Shown here one piece after another: positions 25,020 through 36,029 of a DNA stretch of 64,000 nucleotides. The notes under the pieces were generated by a model. It made no database searches and was not told the DNA's origin. It saw only the letters and a program-made list of their open reading frames with translations. Position 1 is the stretch's first letter; every line of letters begins with the position of its first letter. Made by a program: the position numbers and the translations under genes. The DNA lies in NCBI RefSeq assembly GCF_023973825.1, contig NC_090125.1:2949412-3013411 (forward strand). Reading direction: 5' to 3'. This DNA comes from Plasmodium brasilianum. Its lineage: Eukaryota > Apicomplexa > Aconoidasida > Haemosporida > Plasmodiidae.

Positions 25020-25751
25020 TTTATTTTAATTTTTATTTTTTTAATTTTATTTTATTTATTTATTTTTTTTTTTTCTCCTTTTTGGAACAATTTTACACTT
25101 CAATTATGGTCCTCTATTTTAACGTAGGTTGTGAAAATAACTTTTATAAAACAATGAGAGGCAATCATTACAGCGATAGAACATATTGCAAACTGTGTGA
25201 ATGTAAAAACCCCATTACAGGTACTTTTGAAACCTTCTCATGTGTTTAACTCGATTCATGAGATTTTTATACATATATGCGTAAATATATCATATATATG
25301 ATATGTATTACACATAAGTGTATGTAAAAATGCACTAAAATTTTTTTACCAAATATAGCAAAATAAAAAATATAGCTAAAAGATACTTGTAGTGCTTTTC
25401 GCCATTAATTCACAGCAATAATTTATTGTACATAATAATTTTTTTAAACATTTCATATTTTATGATAGGATGTGGATGGGTAGCTGAAAAGTATGAAAAA
25501 GTAAAATGTACAAGTTGTACCTTTATAAAACACGCTTCCGCCAGGTATTCCTTAAATACATACATACATACATAAATAAATAAACATATATACATATATA
25601 TATATTCCCAATAGTATAGTACATATGCCCATTTAATCCTTTTGTAATCACGCATATTCTTTATATATATCCTCTACGTAGAATAAAATATTTTGATATA
25701 TGTGGTTGTGGGTATGAACTAAAAAAGGGACTTCTACTAACTAGTAGTTAA
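24731..25751 (+). CDS. Small secreted cysteine-rich protein, four exons
   Basis: Predicted exons 24731-24851, 25128-25220, 25469-25544 and 25682-25751, all with GT/AG borders and compatible phases, giving 119 residues. The first 22 or so residues form a signal peptide (MKRVIIFVLATIFCVI). The mature part is packed with Cys at about positions 23, 26, 31, 34, 35, 42, 61, 64, 66, 73, 85, 88, 104 and 106, including CxxC, CC, CxC and CGCG arrangements. There is no membrane anchor after the signal. Cys spacing fits either disulfide-rich secretion or several metal-binding knuckles. I do not recognise the family. The neighbour to the right, converging on it, is also Cys-rich. The first intron contains a tatcac microsatellite. 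Confidence 0.7.
24898..24982. repeat. tatcac hexamer microsatellite in an intron
   Basis: About a dozen copies of a (tatcac) unit with occasional variants, followed by ATT triplets, inside intron 1 of the Cys-rich gene. Confidence 0.9.
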
Positions 25752-26490
25752 AGCAAATGAAGAAATGAAATATGATATCCTTATGGACAAAGCTTGTGTT
25801 TTGTGCCTGTTATTTTGTATATGCATATGCTAGTTTGTTAAGTTGTTATTTTGTTTAATTGTTTTTTTTAATCTGCTCCGTTTTGCTTTGTTTTGTTTTA
25901 TTTAATTTTAATTTTTTCTTTTTTATAATGTTAATGTTTTTATTGTTATTTATTTTGTTATTTATGCAAATGAAGCAAAATGTATTTTAAAAAATTAAAA
26001 AAGTAAATGTGGGTATTGAAGTATATCAAAAAGGATTACTAATTATTTGTTTTTTTCTTTTTTTGTTTGTTTACTTTTTTACTTGTACATTTGTTTACTT
26101 TTTTACGTGTACATTTTACTTTTTTACTTGTACATTTGTTTACTTTTTTACTTGTACATTTGTTTACTTTTTTACTTGTACATTTGTTTACATTTTTACT
26201 TGTACATTTGTTTACATTTTTACTTGTACATTTGTTTACTTTTTTACTTGAACATTTGTTTATTTTTTTATTTGTTCATTTATTTATTATTATTCTTTAT
26301 TCGCATAAAGAAAAAAGGGAAACAGAACTTCACAAAAAAAATCGAATAAAAAGTAAAATTTAACAAAATGCAAATGTTTTAAGATTTATTCCTTATAATG
26401 AATACATTTTATTAATATAACAAATAAATGAAGCGTTCTTTTTTTTCTTTTTTTTTTTTTTTCTCTTTTCAAAAAAGGATAAATAAAAAT
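25752..26490. other. Convergent intergenic region with a 24-bp repeat
   Basis: Lies between the stops of the two Cys-rich genes. A tandem array of about eight 24-bp units (gtttacttttttacttgtac plus attt) spans 26080-26270; open frames over it are artefacts of the repeat. The rest is AT-rich without a supported gene. Confidence 0.75.
26080..26270. repeat. 24-bp tandem repeat between two convergent genes
   Basis: About eight copies of a T-rich 24-bp unit containing acttgtacatttgtttac, with one shortened copy near the left end. Confidence 0.85.
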
Positions 26491-27186
26491 TCATTTACAT
26501 TTGCAAGGTTCACAATATGCGGATTTAGACAAGTCAGATAAGGTACATTTTTGTCTTCTTCTTATATATACTGGATCAGACACATAACTAATAGTTGGTA
26601 GTTGATATTTTTTATGTGTTTCCAGATCATTCATTTTTTCGAAAAATGGTCCTTGCGCATAACTTATTAAAGGGACCTCATATAATATATTCTTGGCGTA
26701 AAATTCGCTATCTATTTGATGATAATACAGCTGAGGATGATCAAAAGATTCTAACACAATGCGTTCAGTAGGTATACAAGGAAAATCAACGGATTTTTCT
26801 CTGCTACAAAGATCATGGAATTCATTGTACGTATAAGTCCTTTCTGTAACTTTTATTTCTGCTTTTTCTGATATGAAGATGTAGAAGAAAAATATGCACA
26901 TATGTGTTTGAGTATATATGCATACATACACTTTTATATTAATACGTACGTACGTATGTATGTATGTATATATATATGCATATATAGCATAATGCTTTTA
27001 CCGATAATGCAGCATATAAATATAAAAAAATAGATGTACCACATAAAATGAATGTAGGAGAAAAATAAATAAGCATTATACGTAAAACGGAATTTCAATA
27101 CATTAAGCTATTAATTGTTTATATTTACCACAGCAGCATTTACACATATTGCAAGATGAGCATGTAGACTTGCTGAATATATTCAT
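26491..27186 (-). CDS. Small protein with an N-terminal Cys cluster, two exons
   Basis: Predicted exons 27186-27129 and 26867-26491 (phase-1 intron, GTAAA donor, TATCAG acceptor), 144 residues. The first exon encodes MNIFSKSTCSSCNMCKCCC: six Cys in eleven residues at the extreme N-terminus and no signal peptide. That is the kind of sequence that is multiply palmitoylated in Plasmodium membrane-complex proteins. The body is hydrophilic with Pro/Tyr-containing segments (YEVPLISYAQGP, YQLPTISYVSDP) and ends in a second Cys group (CEPCKCK). A role at the inner membrane complex or another membrane is inference only. Zinc or other metal binding by the Cys groups is the alternative. I do not recognise a named family. 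Confidence 0.65.
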
Positions 27187-28778
27187 TTTAAAAAAAAAAA
27201 AAAAATATTAAGTACAAAAAAACTATAAAAATGTAATACGGGAAAAGAGATTTGCTTTTTGTTCTAAAGTTGGGAAGAAATGTAACAAGTACCTATTCCA
27301 CAATAGTAATATATGAAATTCAAAAATAAATATCTAAAATGGGATTAAGAATAACGATTTTATAAAACTTTATGTAAAGATAAGAAAATAATATAGAAAA
27401 TTAACAAATAATATTTTTTTAAAAAATTAAAAAAATAAAAATTATTATATCTGAATTATAAAAAAAGGGCGTTGTACTGTTACCTTGTATTATTTAAGCT
27501 TAAAAAAAAAATGTTTAGAATCGTAGTTATAAAGGATATAATAAATATACATGTGTATTAACGATTTGGAAAAATTACAATTATAATACGCATTAACTAG
27601 CTATTTTGTACATTTATTTGTATATTCATTTGTATATTCATTTGTATATCCATTTGTATATTCATTTGTATATCCATTTGTATATTCATTTGTAATATTT
27701 ACTTTTTTTTTATTTTTTTTTTGGTTGGAAATTGTTTTTTGTGTCAACAAAAGTTATGACACATGCATAACGTTTACTAGCTAAAACGAATTTGGAAAAG
27801 CTACTTTTGTAATTTTTTTACCTTGCCTGTTCATAAATAAAGCAATAATAGCATTATTTTTTGTTTTCCTGTGTGTGTGTGCAGCAAAAGGGTTGTTTAA
27901 ATAAAAAAAAAAAAAAATGTATCGTTACTTCTTATTTAAAAATATATTCAGTAGGATCATATTATTTGCTTGATATTTTTAATCCTTTAAAAAATTGTTC
28001 AAATACATTTTGAATACATACTGATTGTTGTAGTGAATATCCAACTTCGCCAATTGGTGAATATAATTTTGAAAAAGCAAAAATGTAAATAATACAGATT
28101 TGTTATAGTATACAAAATGTGATAACTTTTTATTTTTAATTAATTGAAATATAAATAAAAAATATAATTCCTAGATAATAATGGCACGTATACCTAGAAT
28201 AAAAAAAAGAACAGAATATTTTATTATTTCGTTTTTTTTTTTTTTTTATTTTCCATGTTTGCATTATATCATATCATTTAATTTTGTGGTTAGTATTGTT
28301 CTTTGGAATAAAATGAGAAAGTTTCGTAAAAAAACAAAAATTGTTAATCTAAATATTAACATAAAACAAAAAGATATTACATAATTCTACCCGTTAATTT
28401 AGGTATAAAAAATTATATAGGCCTCTTATATATAGAGAGATTAGTACAAAATTAAGCTTTACATGTTTTGTTTTTGTTTATTTAGGCAAATATTACTGTA
28501 CATTTGTTTTCTCTTGTAATATTTTGAACATACGCGGGTTGTTTTTTAGCAAAAAAACGTTCATGATTTATGATACGAGAAGAAGAAATGTCATCGTATT
28601 TCAATTCGCTTATTTCGGTCAAAATAATTATGCTTCTTTCTTCTTTTAATGTTCCTTTGAAAAAATATTCCACAGTTAAGGCTTTTTTCTTTTTCCCCTC
28701 TCAAAATTAGGGATCTTTTTATAAAAAAAAAGTCAATTTGCTACGTAAATTTTTTGATTACAATTTAAAAATAAATAA

Positions 28779-28810
<32 letters not shown>

Positions 28811-29199
28811 TAGTACCAAATTCATTAAGGGACGCAAAACTAGGATGAAAAATATGTTAGTATATATATTAGTAAAAATATAATTTTAAAATAAAATTAC
28901 TATTGCAATTATTTTTTGCTATCTTGTATTTTTTTCAATGCAGACCATGTAAAAATTTTAATTTACTAAATTACAAAATTATGGTGTAAAAAAATTGGCA
29001 ATGATACACAAAATTTTGAATATTTGAGAGCTTAATAAAATAAAAATAGAATAAAAATAAAAATAACAAAAACAATAACGAAAAAATAAGCAGTAACGAA
29101 AGCAAAAGCAATAACGAAAATAAAAATAAAAATAAAAAAACGCGCTAAATACAAACAACAAATGAATAATACATATATATAATACCAAAAAAAAGAACT
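27187..29199. other. Intergenic region with an unresolved small gene
   Basis: About 2 kb between two divergent genes. It contains a 13-bp array (ttcatttgtatat, 27604-27690), a TA tract (28782-28811) and, on the minus strand, coding-like segments treated as a separate entry (27962-28673). Confidence 0.6.
27962..28673 (-). other. Unresolved multi-exon small gene candidate
   Basis: Two minus-strand stretches read like Plasmodium protein rather than translated AT noise. One (about 28673-28489) gives a hydrophilic segment containing FFKGTLKEERS and FFAKKQPAYVQNITRENK, open upstream to a stop near 28705 and followed by a possible GTAATA donor at 28488. The other (about 28075-27962) contains LYSPIGEVGYSLQQS and ends with a stop at 27962-27964. 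Several acceptors lie between (after 28341 and 28196), but I could not find one splice pattern that keeps all pieces open. The plus strand of the first segment is also open and follows a good TTTAG acceptor at 28485, but its Phe/Tyr/Ile-rich composition is typical of the antisense of a real gene. Product unknown. Confidence 0.28.
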
Positions 29200-30583
29200 A
29201 TGTTTCATGTTCCTCAAAATTTAATTGTTCATTACCATCATTGTTCTATAAAAGATGTTGGCGATGTTTTTATAGACTGTTTAAATGTTCAATTATTTTT
29301 TCTAAAGAACGTTTTAAATTGTCCTTTCTTACATTTAGTAGAAGAAATACATCCTTTTAGCAATTATGGGTCTTACCCATATGCTTTTAATACCTTAGAG
29401 GGGAATATTTTATATGACACGGAAATTATTGACTATTTGAAAAATGTTATACGAAAATTATTATATAAAAAAAGTTATTTTAAAAATTAGTAAGAAGTAT
29501 TTATGTAATCTCCAGATGTTTATATGCTTTTACATATGATGTATTTCCATTTTTCAGATTTATTTATTTGGTTCGATTGAATATGAATTATATTTTGGAA
29601 TTTTGAATGAACTAAAGACAATATTGGTATCATATTTTTAGTTAAAGTTTTGTAAAAATATATAGTAAAAAAAAAAAAAAAGTTTAGATAAGACTGTTCT
29701 TATGCACTGGGCGAAATTTCTTTTACTCAGATATACTACCTATGGGCAGATGACAAAATTTACAATAATTTTACCAAAAAAATATATAAAGATAGGTTTT
29801 TTTATCTATACTACGTTTACCTAATAAGGTACAATATAATATTCCGTTTTTATACATACATATATATATATATATGTATGCGTACTTACATGTATGTGCA
29901 CTTATATGTATATGCTTAAATAAATGAACTCCTTATTTTTTGTTTTTTTTTTCACATAGAAAGCTGAGAGAAGAAAATTTAGAAAAATGCAAAATGAGAG
30001 GATTAGACAACCACAGTTTTGTTAGTACTATATACATTATATAGCATTTTTAATTAATATATAAATCCCAATTATAGGCATATATATTTTCCGTTTCTTT
30101 TATTTATAGAATATAAAACGGTTGAAAACAATTTTAAATATATTAGATAATATTTTGTATGATAAGAACAAATCCAGATCAGAAAGTGATGTTTCCTATT
30201 TTCATTCAGTGTGCTTTTCTGTTTTATCCATATTTTACTCAATACCTTTAAAATGTATAAATATACCAATGTTATTAACAGAAAATATTCTACAAACTGC
30301 TCTATTATTAAAATATACATATAAGACAAAATAAAATTATGCAAGAAAAAAAGATATATGAATTTTAAATTAAAACGTAATTAGGAACTAATTTTTCATA
30401 TATTTTTTTTTATCTTTTATCTTTTCTTTTTTTTTTTTTGTTTCTGTTATAGTTAACATGGAGTTACAAAATGTTTTACTATCCAAGCCGACTTTAATAG
30501 AATTTGTTAAAAGCCTCAACGATACTCACAAAGTGTGGAAAAATGAGAAATCGTTTCTTTTAGGTATCTGCAACACATGCTAG
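29200..30583 (+). CDS. Metaxin/Sam37-like GST-fold protein, six exons, two irregularities
   Basis: Predicted exons 29200-29489, 29558-29626, 29731-29828, 29960-30020, 30110-30320 and 30453-30583. The N-terminal part reads like a thioredoxin-fold GST N-domain (CLNVQLFFLKNVLNCPF, then EGNILYDTEIIDYLK). The next exons match the metaxin helical domain (GSIEYELYFGILNEL, IYYLWADDKIYNNF, RLKTILNILDNILY, and a last exon with LLSKPTLIEFVKSL). Metaxins and Sam37 work with Sam50 to insert beta-barrel proteins into the mitochondrial outer membrane. Exon 1 ends at a good GTAAG donor but is out of phase with exon 2; one extra A in the A5 run at 29482-29486 would fix it. Exon 5 to 6 needs a donor where the sequence has ATAAGA instead of GTAAGA; without it translation stops at 30332-30334. 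Family call is from fold-like similarity only. Confidence 0.5.
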
Positions 30584-30700
30584 TGTGATAGCTTTTATAT
30601 GTACAGCGAAAAAATAAAGACCTTACTATTTTTTAGAACACTATGGACATTATTCTTTATTTATTATTATATTATTATTATTATTCTTTATTTATTATTA

Positions 30701-30734
<34 letters not shown>

Positions 30735-31020
30735 TTTTTTTTTTTTTTTATTTGTGAATGTTATTGGAATACATGTTTATAAAACACATTTACTGATAAT
30801 CAAAGTGGACATAGTTTTTACATAAAAAAAAAAAAAAATGAAAAAAAAATGAAAAAAAATGAAAATATTAGAAAACCATTTTATATGGTTATATATTACC
30901 AATAATTCGATTATATGCATATAACGTATGTATAAAAAAAACACTATAAAACAAGTGTAAATGTGTTATTCCTACGAATATATTTTGTGAAAAAATAAAA
31001 GAAGTTACTTTTTAACGATT
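30584..31020. other. Short convergent intergenic region
   Basis: About 440 bp between convergent genes with an ATT-triplet microsatellite (30655-30735) and poly-T and poly-A runs. No gene seen. Confidence 0.75.
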
Positions 31021-31680
31021 TTACCTGAACAGGTCAGCTCTATAACCATATTTTTTTAACCAACCTTCTCTAGCTGTTTGAAAAAAGGCCATTTTTGCCA
31101 TTCGCGTAAATTTATAAATTCCTCTAGAATATCCTCCTTGTATACACCTCATCCGTATTCTATTAACACCAACCTGAAGGTCAACAAAAAGGGGGGTTAT
31201 TTATATAACTATGATTAAAAATTAAAAAAAAAAAAAAAAAATTACATTGAATATATATATGTATTTACGTAGAAAATATTTTGAATGACATCATTCTGGG
31301 TATATACTGATTATATTAAATGAATATTTCAATTTTGTCAATTAAAAATAGACTATGACCACATCTGTTCAATTAAAAAGATTATTCTTTTTTTTTTTGG
31401 GAGTTCTTATATGTATTATACATACATGTATACATACACTCATACACAAATTCCCACATACGTAAATACGTATATGGGCATATATCCCCCTTACTTTATT
31501 GTTAATTCTTATTTGTCCTTTAAAACCAAGGTTTTCAAAAATATTTTTATAAACCCTTGTGTTTACTTCAGATTCCATAAAAGCCCGCCTTGCTAAAATA
31601 TCTCTGTACACTCTTCTGTTATAACTAGGAAATCCTAATGGTACTTGATTCAAATATGGACCTGGGTTTCTTGCTGCCAT
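31021..31680 (-). CDS. Organellar ribosomal protein uS14 (probably mitochondrial), two exons
   Basis: Exons 31680-31495 and 31173-31021 join in phase 0 (GTAAGG donor, CTTCAG acceptor) to give 112 residues. The C-terminal exon has the uS14 signature: NRIRMRCIQGGYSRGIYKF then TRMAKMAFFQTAREGWLKKY, matching the family pattern R-x-R-C-x3-G-x-x-R-G and the SR-x3-FR-x2-A-x2-G block. uS14 sits in the head of the small ribosomal subunit. The bacterial/organellar form and the lack of the eukaryotic zinc ribbon exclude cytosolic uS14. The N-terminus is basic with aromatic residues but has no signal peptide, which favours the mitochondrion over the apicoplast. The mitochondrial genome of Plasmodium encodes no ribosomal proteins, so a nuclear gene is expected. 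Confidence 0.8.
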
Positions 31681-31994
31681 TTAAATGATCGTAAAAAAGT
31701 TGAAATAAAATAAAAAGTCAAATGTACATATACGAACAAAGAAATAGAGAAATTCATAAATAAATTATAAAATAATTGTGTGATATAATAAAATTATTAA
31801 AAATATATATATATATATATATATATAAAGAATTGTAAAATAACGAAAGGACAAAAGAATTTTTAATTTTACGTTTTCACAAGAGTTATTTTTGTATTTT
31901 CTTTTAAAAATTTCTGTGCAAAGAATAAATGTGCACGCACATATAAGTTAATATAATGAAGAAAATGGGGGTACATAAATGAAATAAGGCTGGG

Positions 31995-32030
<36 letters not shown>

Positions 32031-32912
32031 AAATTATCAAATGAAATTTATATAAAATAAACACTTATGCTTCTACACACGGAAAAATAGTTTTTATAAA
32101 AGATTCATAAATCCTTCTTTTCACCGTTCCACAATTAAATCATATATTTTACTCTCTGAAATTTCATGCATGATTTTTTTTTTATTAGCGAAAAAATATA
32201 TTATATAATAAAACATCAACTACGAAACTTCACTAAATAAATAAATGAATACAGAGATATCACAAATGGAAACAAGGTTAAACATTAATAATCGTATATA
32301 TGCACCATTTGAGCATTCTGAAAATTACGGAAGGATTAATTGAAATAACAAGTTTACTGTTTACTATTTTAACTTTTACAAATGATCTGTTTGTATAAGC
32401 AGATTATTTGATTTGGCTCCCTTTATCAGAGTGCATTGTATTCATGCATATACATATGCATGTGTATATGAACATGTATTTGTGTATGTACATATGTGAA
32501 GGGCTACATTTACGCCTTAAATTTATATTAAAGTGTTGTAATATAAATTTGCGTTATAAATGCTCTGAACCGATATTAACAAAAATACAATTCCCGCAAG
32601 TTGTGTAATATGCATTTTTGCTATCTCTCAATGATATAATCTATTCAGTATTTAAGGGGCAATGGTTAAAAAAAAAAAAAAAAAAATTTTTACTATATTT
32701 TTGATGAAAAACAATACTTATCAAATAATGAAATGAAGGTTAAGAAATTACTGTGCTACTATAATGCGACATTGCAATTCCCACGGTGAAGCAAATAATA
32801 TTGTCTTCATAATTCGTTCATCAAGGGAATATTATTTCTACGGCTGAAAGTAGTTCGTATAGGTGCACTCCGTGTTCCTTAAATTTTTTTTTTTTTTTTA
32901 CTAGTATTTCTA
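31681..32912. other. Intergenic region, uS14 to TFIIF-alpha-like gene
   Basis: About 1.2 kb with a TA tract (31804-31827), a 30-base poly-A run (32000-32029) and AT-rich sequence. It should include the uS14 promoter and the 3' UTR of the next gene. No protein-like frame. Confidence 0.7.
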
Positions 32913-33270
32913 TCATTTAGGTACATATTTCGGTTTTATATAAATCATTTTTACTTTTTTGTTGTTTATAGTTTGCGAACTAACATTACACAAGTTTTTT
33001 ATACATTTTTGTACGATTAGAAAACTTTGATTTTTTTCTTTGATGTTTAAAATATCTAATAAAGTTAATATATCCATTTTCCCATTATTTTTTTCTATAA
33101 TTTTTAATAAAATTTTAGCACAATTATCTTCTTTAATTTGTAATTCTTTTTTTCGAATTTTTTCCTTAATAAATTCATTAATATTGTTACTTTTATTACT
33201 TGTTGTAGCTTTATTTTTTGCCTCTTCTTCATCTTCTACATCATCATCTTCGTCATCCTCGTCATCCTCG

Positions 33271-33305
<35 letters not shown>

Positions 33306-33992
33306 GTCATCATCGTCATCATCGTCTTCGTCTTCTTCATCATCCTCGTCTTCATTATCATCATCATTGTCATCCTCCTCCTCCTCCTCCTCATCGTCAT
33401 CCTCTTCTTCGTCCTCCTCATCGTCTTCTTCAACCACTTCATTCTTTGTTTGTTTTTTGTTTACATCTCGTTTTTTCTTTTTATCCTTTTTAGTGTTTTC
33501 ACCTTTTTTTGGTTTATTTTTTAAAATTCTTTTTTTCACTGTTCGTTTTTGTTTTTTACTAATTTCTTGTTCTTTACCTTGGTCTATTTCATCATCGTCA
33601 TCATCCGAATATTGATTTAGTTCATCATCCTCTTCATCATTGACTTGCTGTTTTAATAAAGATTTCAGGGTTTGACCATAAGATGTTAATGTAGATTCAT
33701 CATTATATGAATTGTTATCTGAGTCATCATTTTCATCTTCATCTTCATCAAATTCTTCTTGACCTGAATCATCGACATTTAAATCTTCATCATCGCTTTT
33801 CTTACCATCATTGTTATAGTCCCAATTAACATTACTTTTTCTAAGCGATGTAATTGCTAAGGCTGAATTTACATATTCAATTTCGTCTTTATTTTCTCTT
33901 CTTAATTTATATAAATTTTTAAATCTTTTTTTTTCTTGTCTTCTTAATCCAAATTCATCATCATCGTCTTCTTCATCTGAAGACGAATTTGT

Positions 33993-34023
<31 letters not shown>

Positions 34024-34996
34024 TTTTCGTCTTTTTCTTTTATATTAATTTTCATCATTTCTTCTTTATTTTTTAGCCTTTCTAATATATCATCTAATCT
34101 TTTATTATTTAGTTCACTTTTCAATTTTTCTTGTGCATTATCTGTATTATATTTATTGGAAGTCTTAGCTGACAAGTCAGGTTCAAAAACATGCCAACTA
34201 GACACAGGGTAAAGATCAGAATATTCTTCATTTTCAATTAAAACAAAAAAAACGTCCGAATCTAAATTACATTTTTTAGATACATAAGATTGATGACTTA
34301 TCTTTCCTTTTTCATTAGACGTATTTTTCAATAACCAATAAAATGAATTATTATTCTTCTCGTTTCTTAAAGTACTCTCTATATCTTCATCTTTGGACTG
34401 AAAAAAAAAAAGGCTTAAATTTATCGAACGTAAAGCGTCAATGAGGGAAAAACGTAGAAAAATGGCACAACGTTCAGTCAAATGAGTCTTACGTATGCTC
34501 ACGCACATAGAGCACATAAGGCACAATTGTACGTACGTACATACATATGTGTGTATATATATGCACAAATGTAAACATGTTTGCAAGTGTAGATACAAAT
34601 ATACATATACAGTTACATATACACTTATGTATTTAAATATATACATATATATATACATATTTACATATATACATACATATTTACATATATACATACATAT
34701 TTACATATATACATACATATTTACATATATACATACATATTTACATATATACATACATATTTACATATATACATACATATTTACATATACACATACATAT
34801 TTATATATATACATATAATTATGTTTTTTACTATAAATGTTATGGGCGGGGTTAACTTGTTTAATTCGCGATTATCCGTAAAGCGCGAAACAAAATATTT
34901 TACATTGTCATCCGTTTTGTTTATTCTTAGTCTCTTGTTACCGAATTTGGACAAATTAAAATCTGAATATTTTAACGACTCATTTGTTTCACTCAT
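32913..34996 (-). CDS. TFIIF alpha subunit (RAP74)-like protein, two exons
   Basis: Exons 34996-34832 and 34397-32913 (phase 0, GTAAAA donor, poly-T CAG acceptor), 549 residues. The N-terminal half matches the RAP74 triple-barrel domain: SFYWLLKN, then [20 protein letters not shown] and [10 protein letters not shown], the counterpart of the FPVxxWYNFxP block. The centre is a charged linker with WDYNNDG, Lys-rich and very long Asp/Glu runs (33236-33440). The C-terminal 70 residues ([20 protein letters not shown] to the end) have the size and pattern of the RAP74 winged helix that binds FCP1 and TFIIB. TFIIF escorts RNA polymerase II into the preinitiation complex and assists elongation. Plasmodium general factors are very divergent, so this rests on domain order and motifs, not high identity. 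Confidence 0.65.
33236..33440 (-). repeat. Asp/Glu-coding triplet run in the TFIIF-alpha-like gene
   Basis: Plus-strand TCATCATC and CCTCCTCC triplets encode an almost uninterrupted Asp and Glu stretch on the coding strand, giving an acidic linker of about 65 residues. Confidence 0.9.
34640..34805. repeat. 20-bp tandem repeat in an intron
   Basis: About eight copies of catacatatttacatatata inside the intron of the TFIIF-alpha-like gene (34398-34831). Confidence 0.9.
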
Positions 34997-35153
34997 TTTT
35001 CTTTTCTCTTCTTTTCTTTTTATTTTTTTATAATATCAAATGTTTTGTATTTGGCCTTTCGTTGAGCCTTGGATCATATTTTCGCAAAAAAAACAAGTAC
35101 TATGTATTTTACGGAAGGCGCTGCATATGCACATACATAATCAAGTGAATTTA

Positions 35154-35204
<51 letters not shown>

Positions 35205-35344
35205 GTACGTATGTATGTAAAATATAATGGAGCTTTCTTTTTAATTATGGACACTGGTAAAAAGAAAGAAAAATAAATTAAAATGGGGAAACATAAACAA
35301 ACAAGTACAATGAAACGATGGCACAAATTAAAATAAAAATAAAG

Positions 35345-35375
<31 letters not shown>

Positions 35376-35907
35376 AAATAAAATAAAAACAAAAAATAAA
35401 AAAAAACAAAAAAAAAAAAAAAAAATAAAATAAAATAAAAATAAAGAAAAATAAATAATTATAAAAGTGTATACATAAGGAAAGCGACAAATATATCAAT
35501 ACCATAGCGTGTAAATATAAATGTATATATACAAGAGGATAAATGTAAAAATGAACGAATGAACGAATGAACCAATGAACGAATGAACGAATGAACGAAT
35601 GAACGAATGAACGAATGAACGAATGAACAAACAGCGCTGCCTAAAATTGAAGAAAAAAAAAAAAATAATTAACCAAAAAAATTTACAAAGTATTATAAAA
35701 TAATATAATATACCATTTTCACATGGTATTATTTGTGCTTACATATAATGTAATTAATTTTTTTGTGCAGCAAAGCTAGTAAATAAACGAATAAAAATAT
35801 TTTAGCAAAATATGCATTAAGTATTAAGATAAAAGAATGTAAAAAGTTTAGTCAAATTAACATATATATAAAAAGAGAAATTTAAAAGGGCGTAATAAAT
35901 ATACAAC

Positions 35908-35981
<74 letters not shown>

Positions 35982-36029
35982 GGGAACAAAAATGATTTAA
36001 ACCGTAATATACATCCTTAAATATAACTA
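34997..36029. other. Divergent intergenic region
   Basis: About 1 kb that holds the start regions of the TFIIF-alpha-like gene (leftward) and the small three-exon gene (rightward). It contains (TA)n at 35158-35196 and 35913-35978, poly-A at 35345-35372 and an 8-bp array (gaatgaac, 35553-35630). No gene seen. Confidence 0.7.
35553..35630. repeat. 8-bp tandem repeat (gaatgaac)
   Basis: About nine copies of an octamer, one with a cc variant, in intergenic DNA. Confidence 0.9.

Noticed and set aside
28485..28673. A plus-strand exon after the TTTAG acceptor at 28485
   Set aside because: Its composition (Phe, Tyr, Ile, Cys) is typical of the antisense of a real exon, while the minus strand is Lys/Glu/Asp-rich; not fully excluded.
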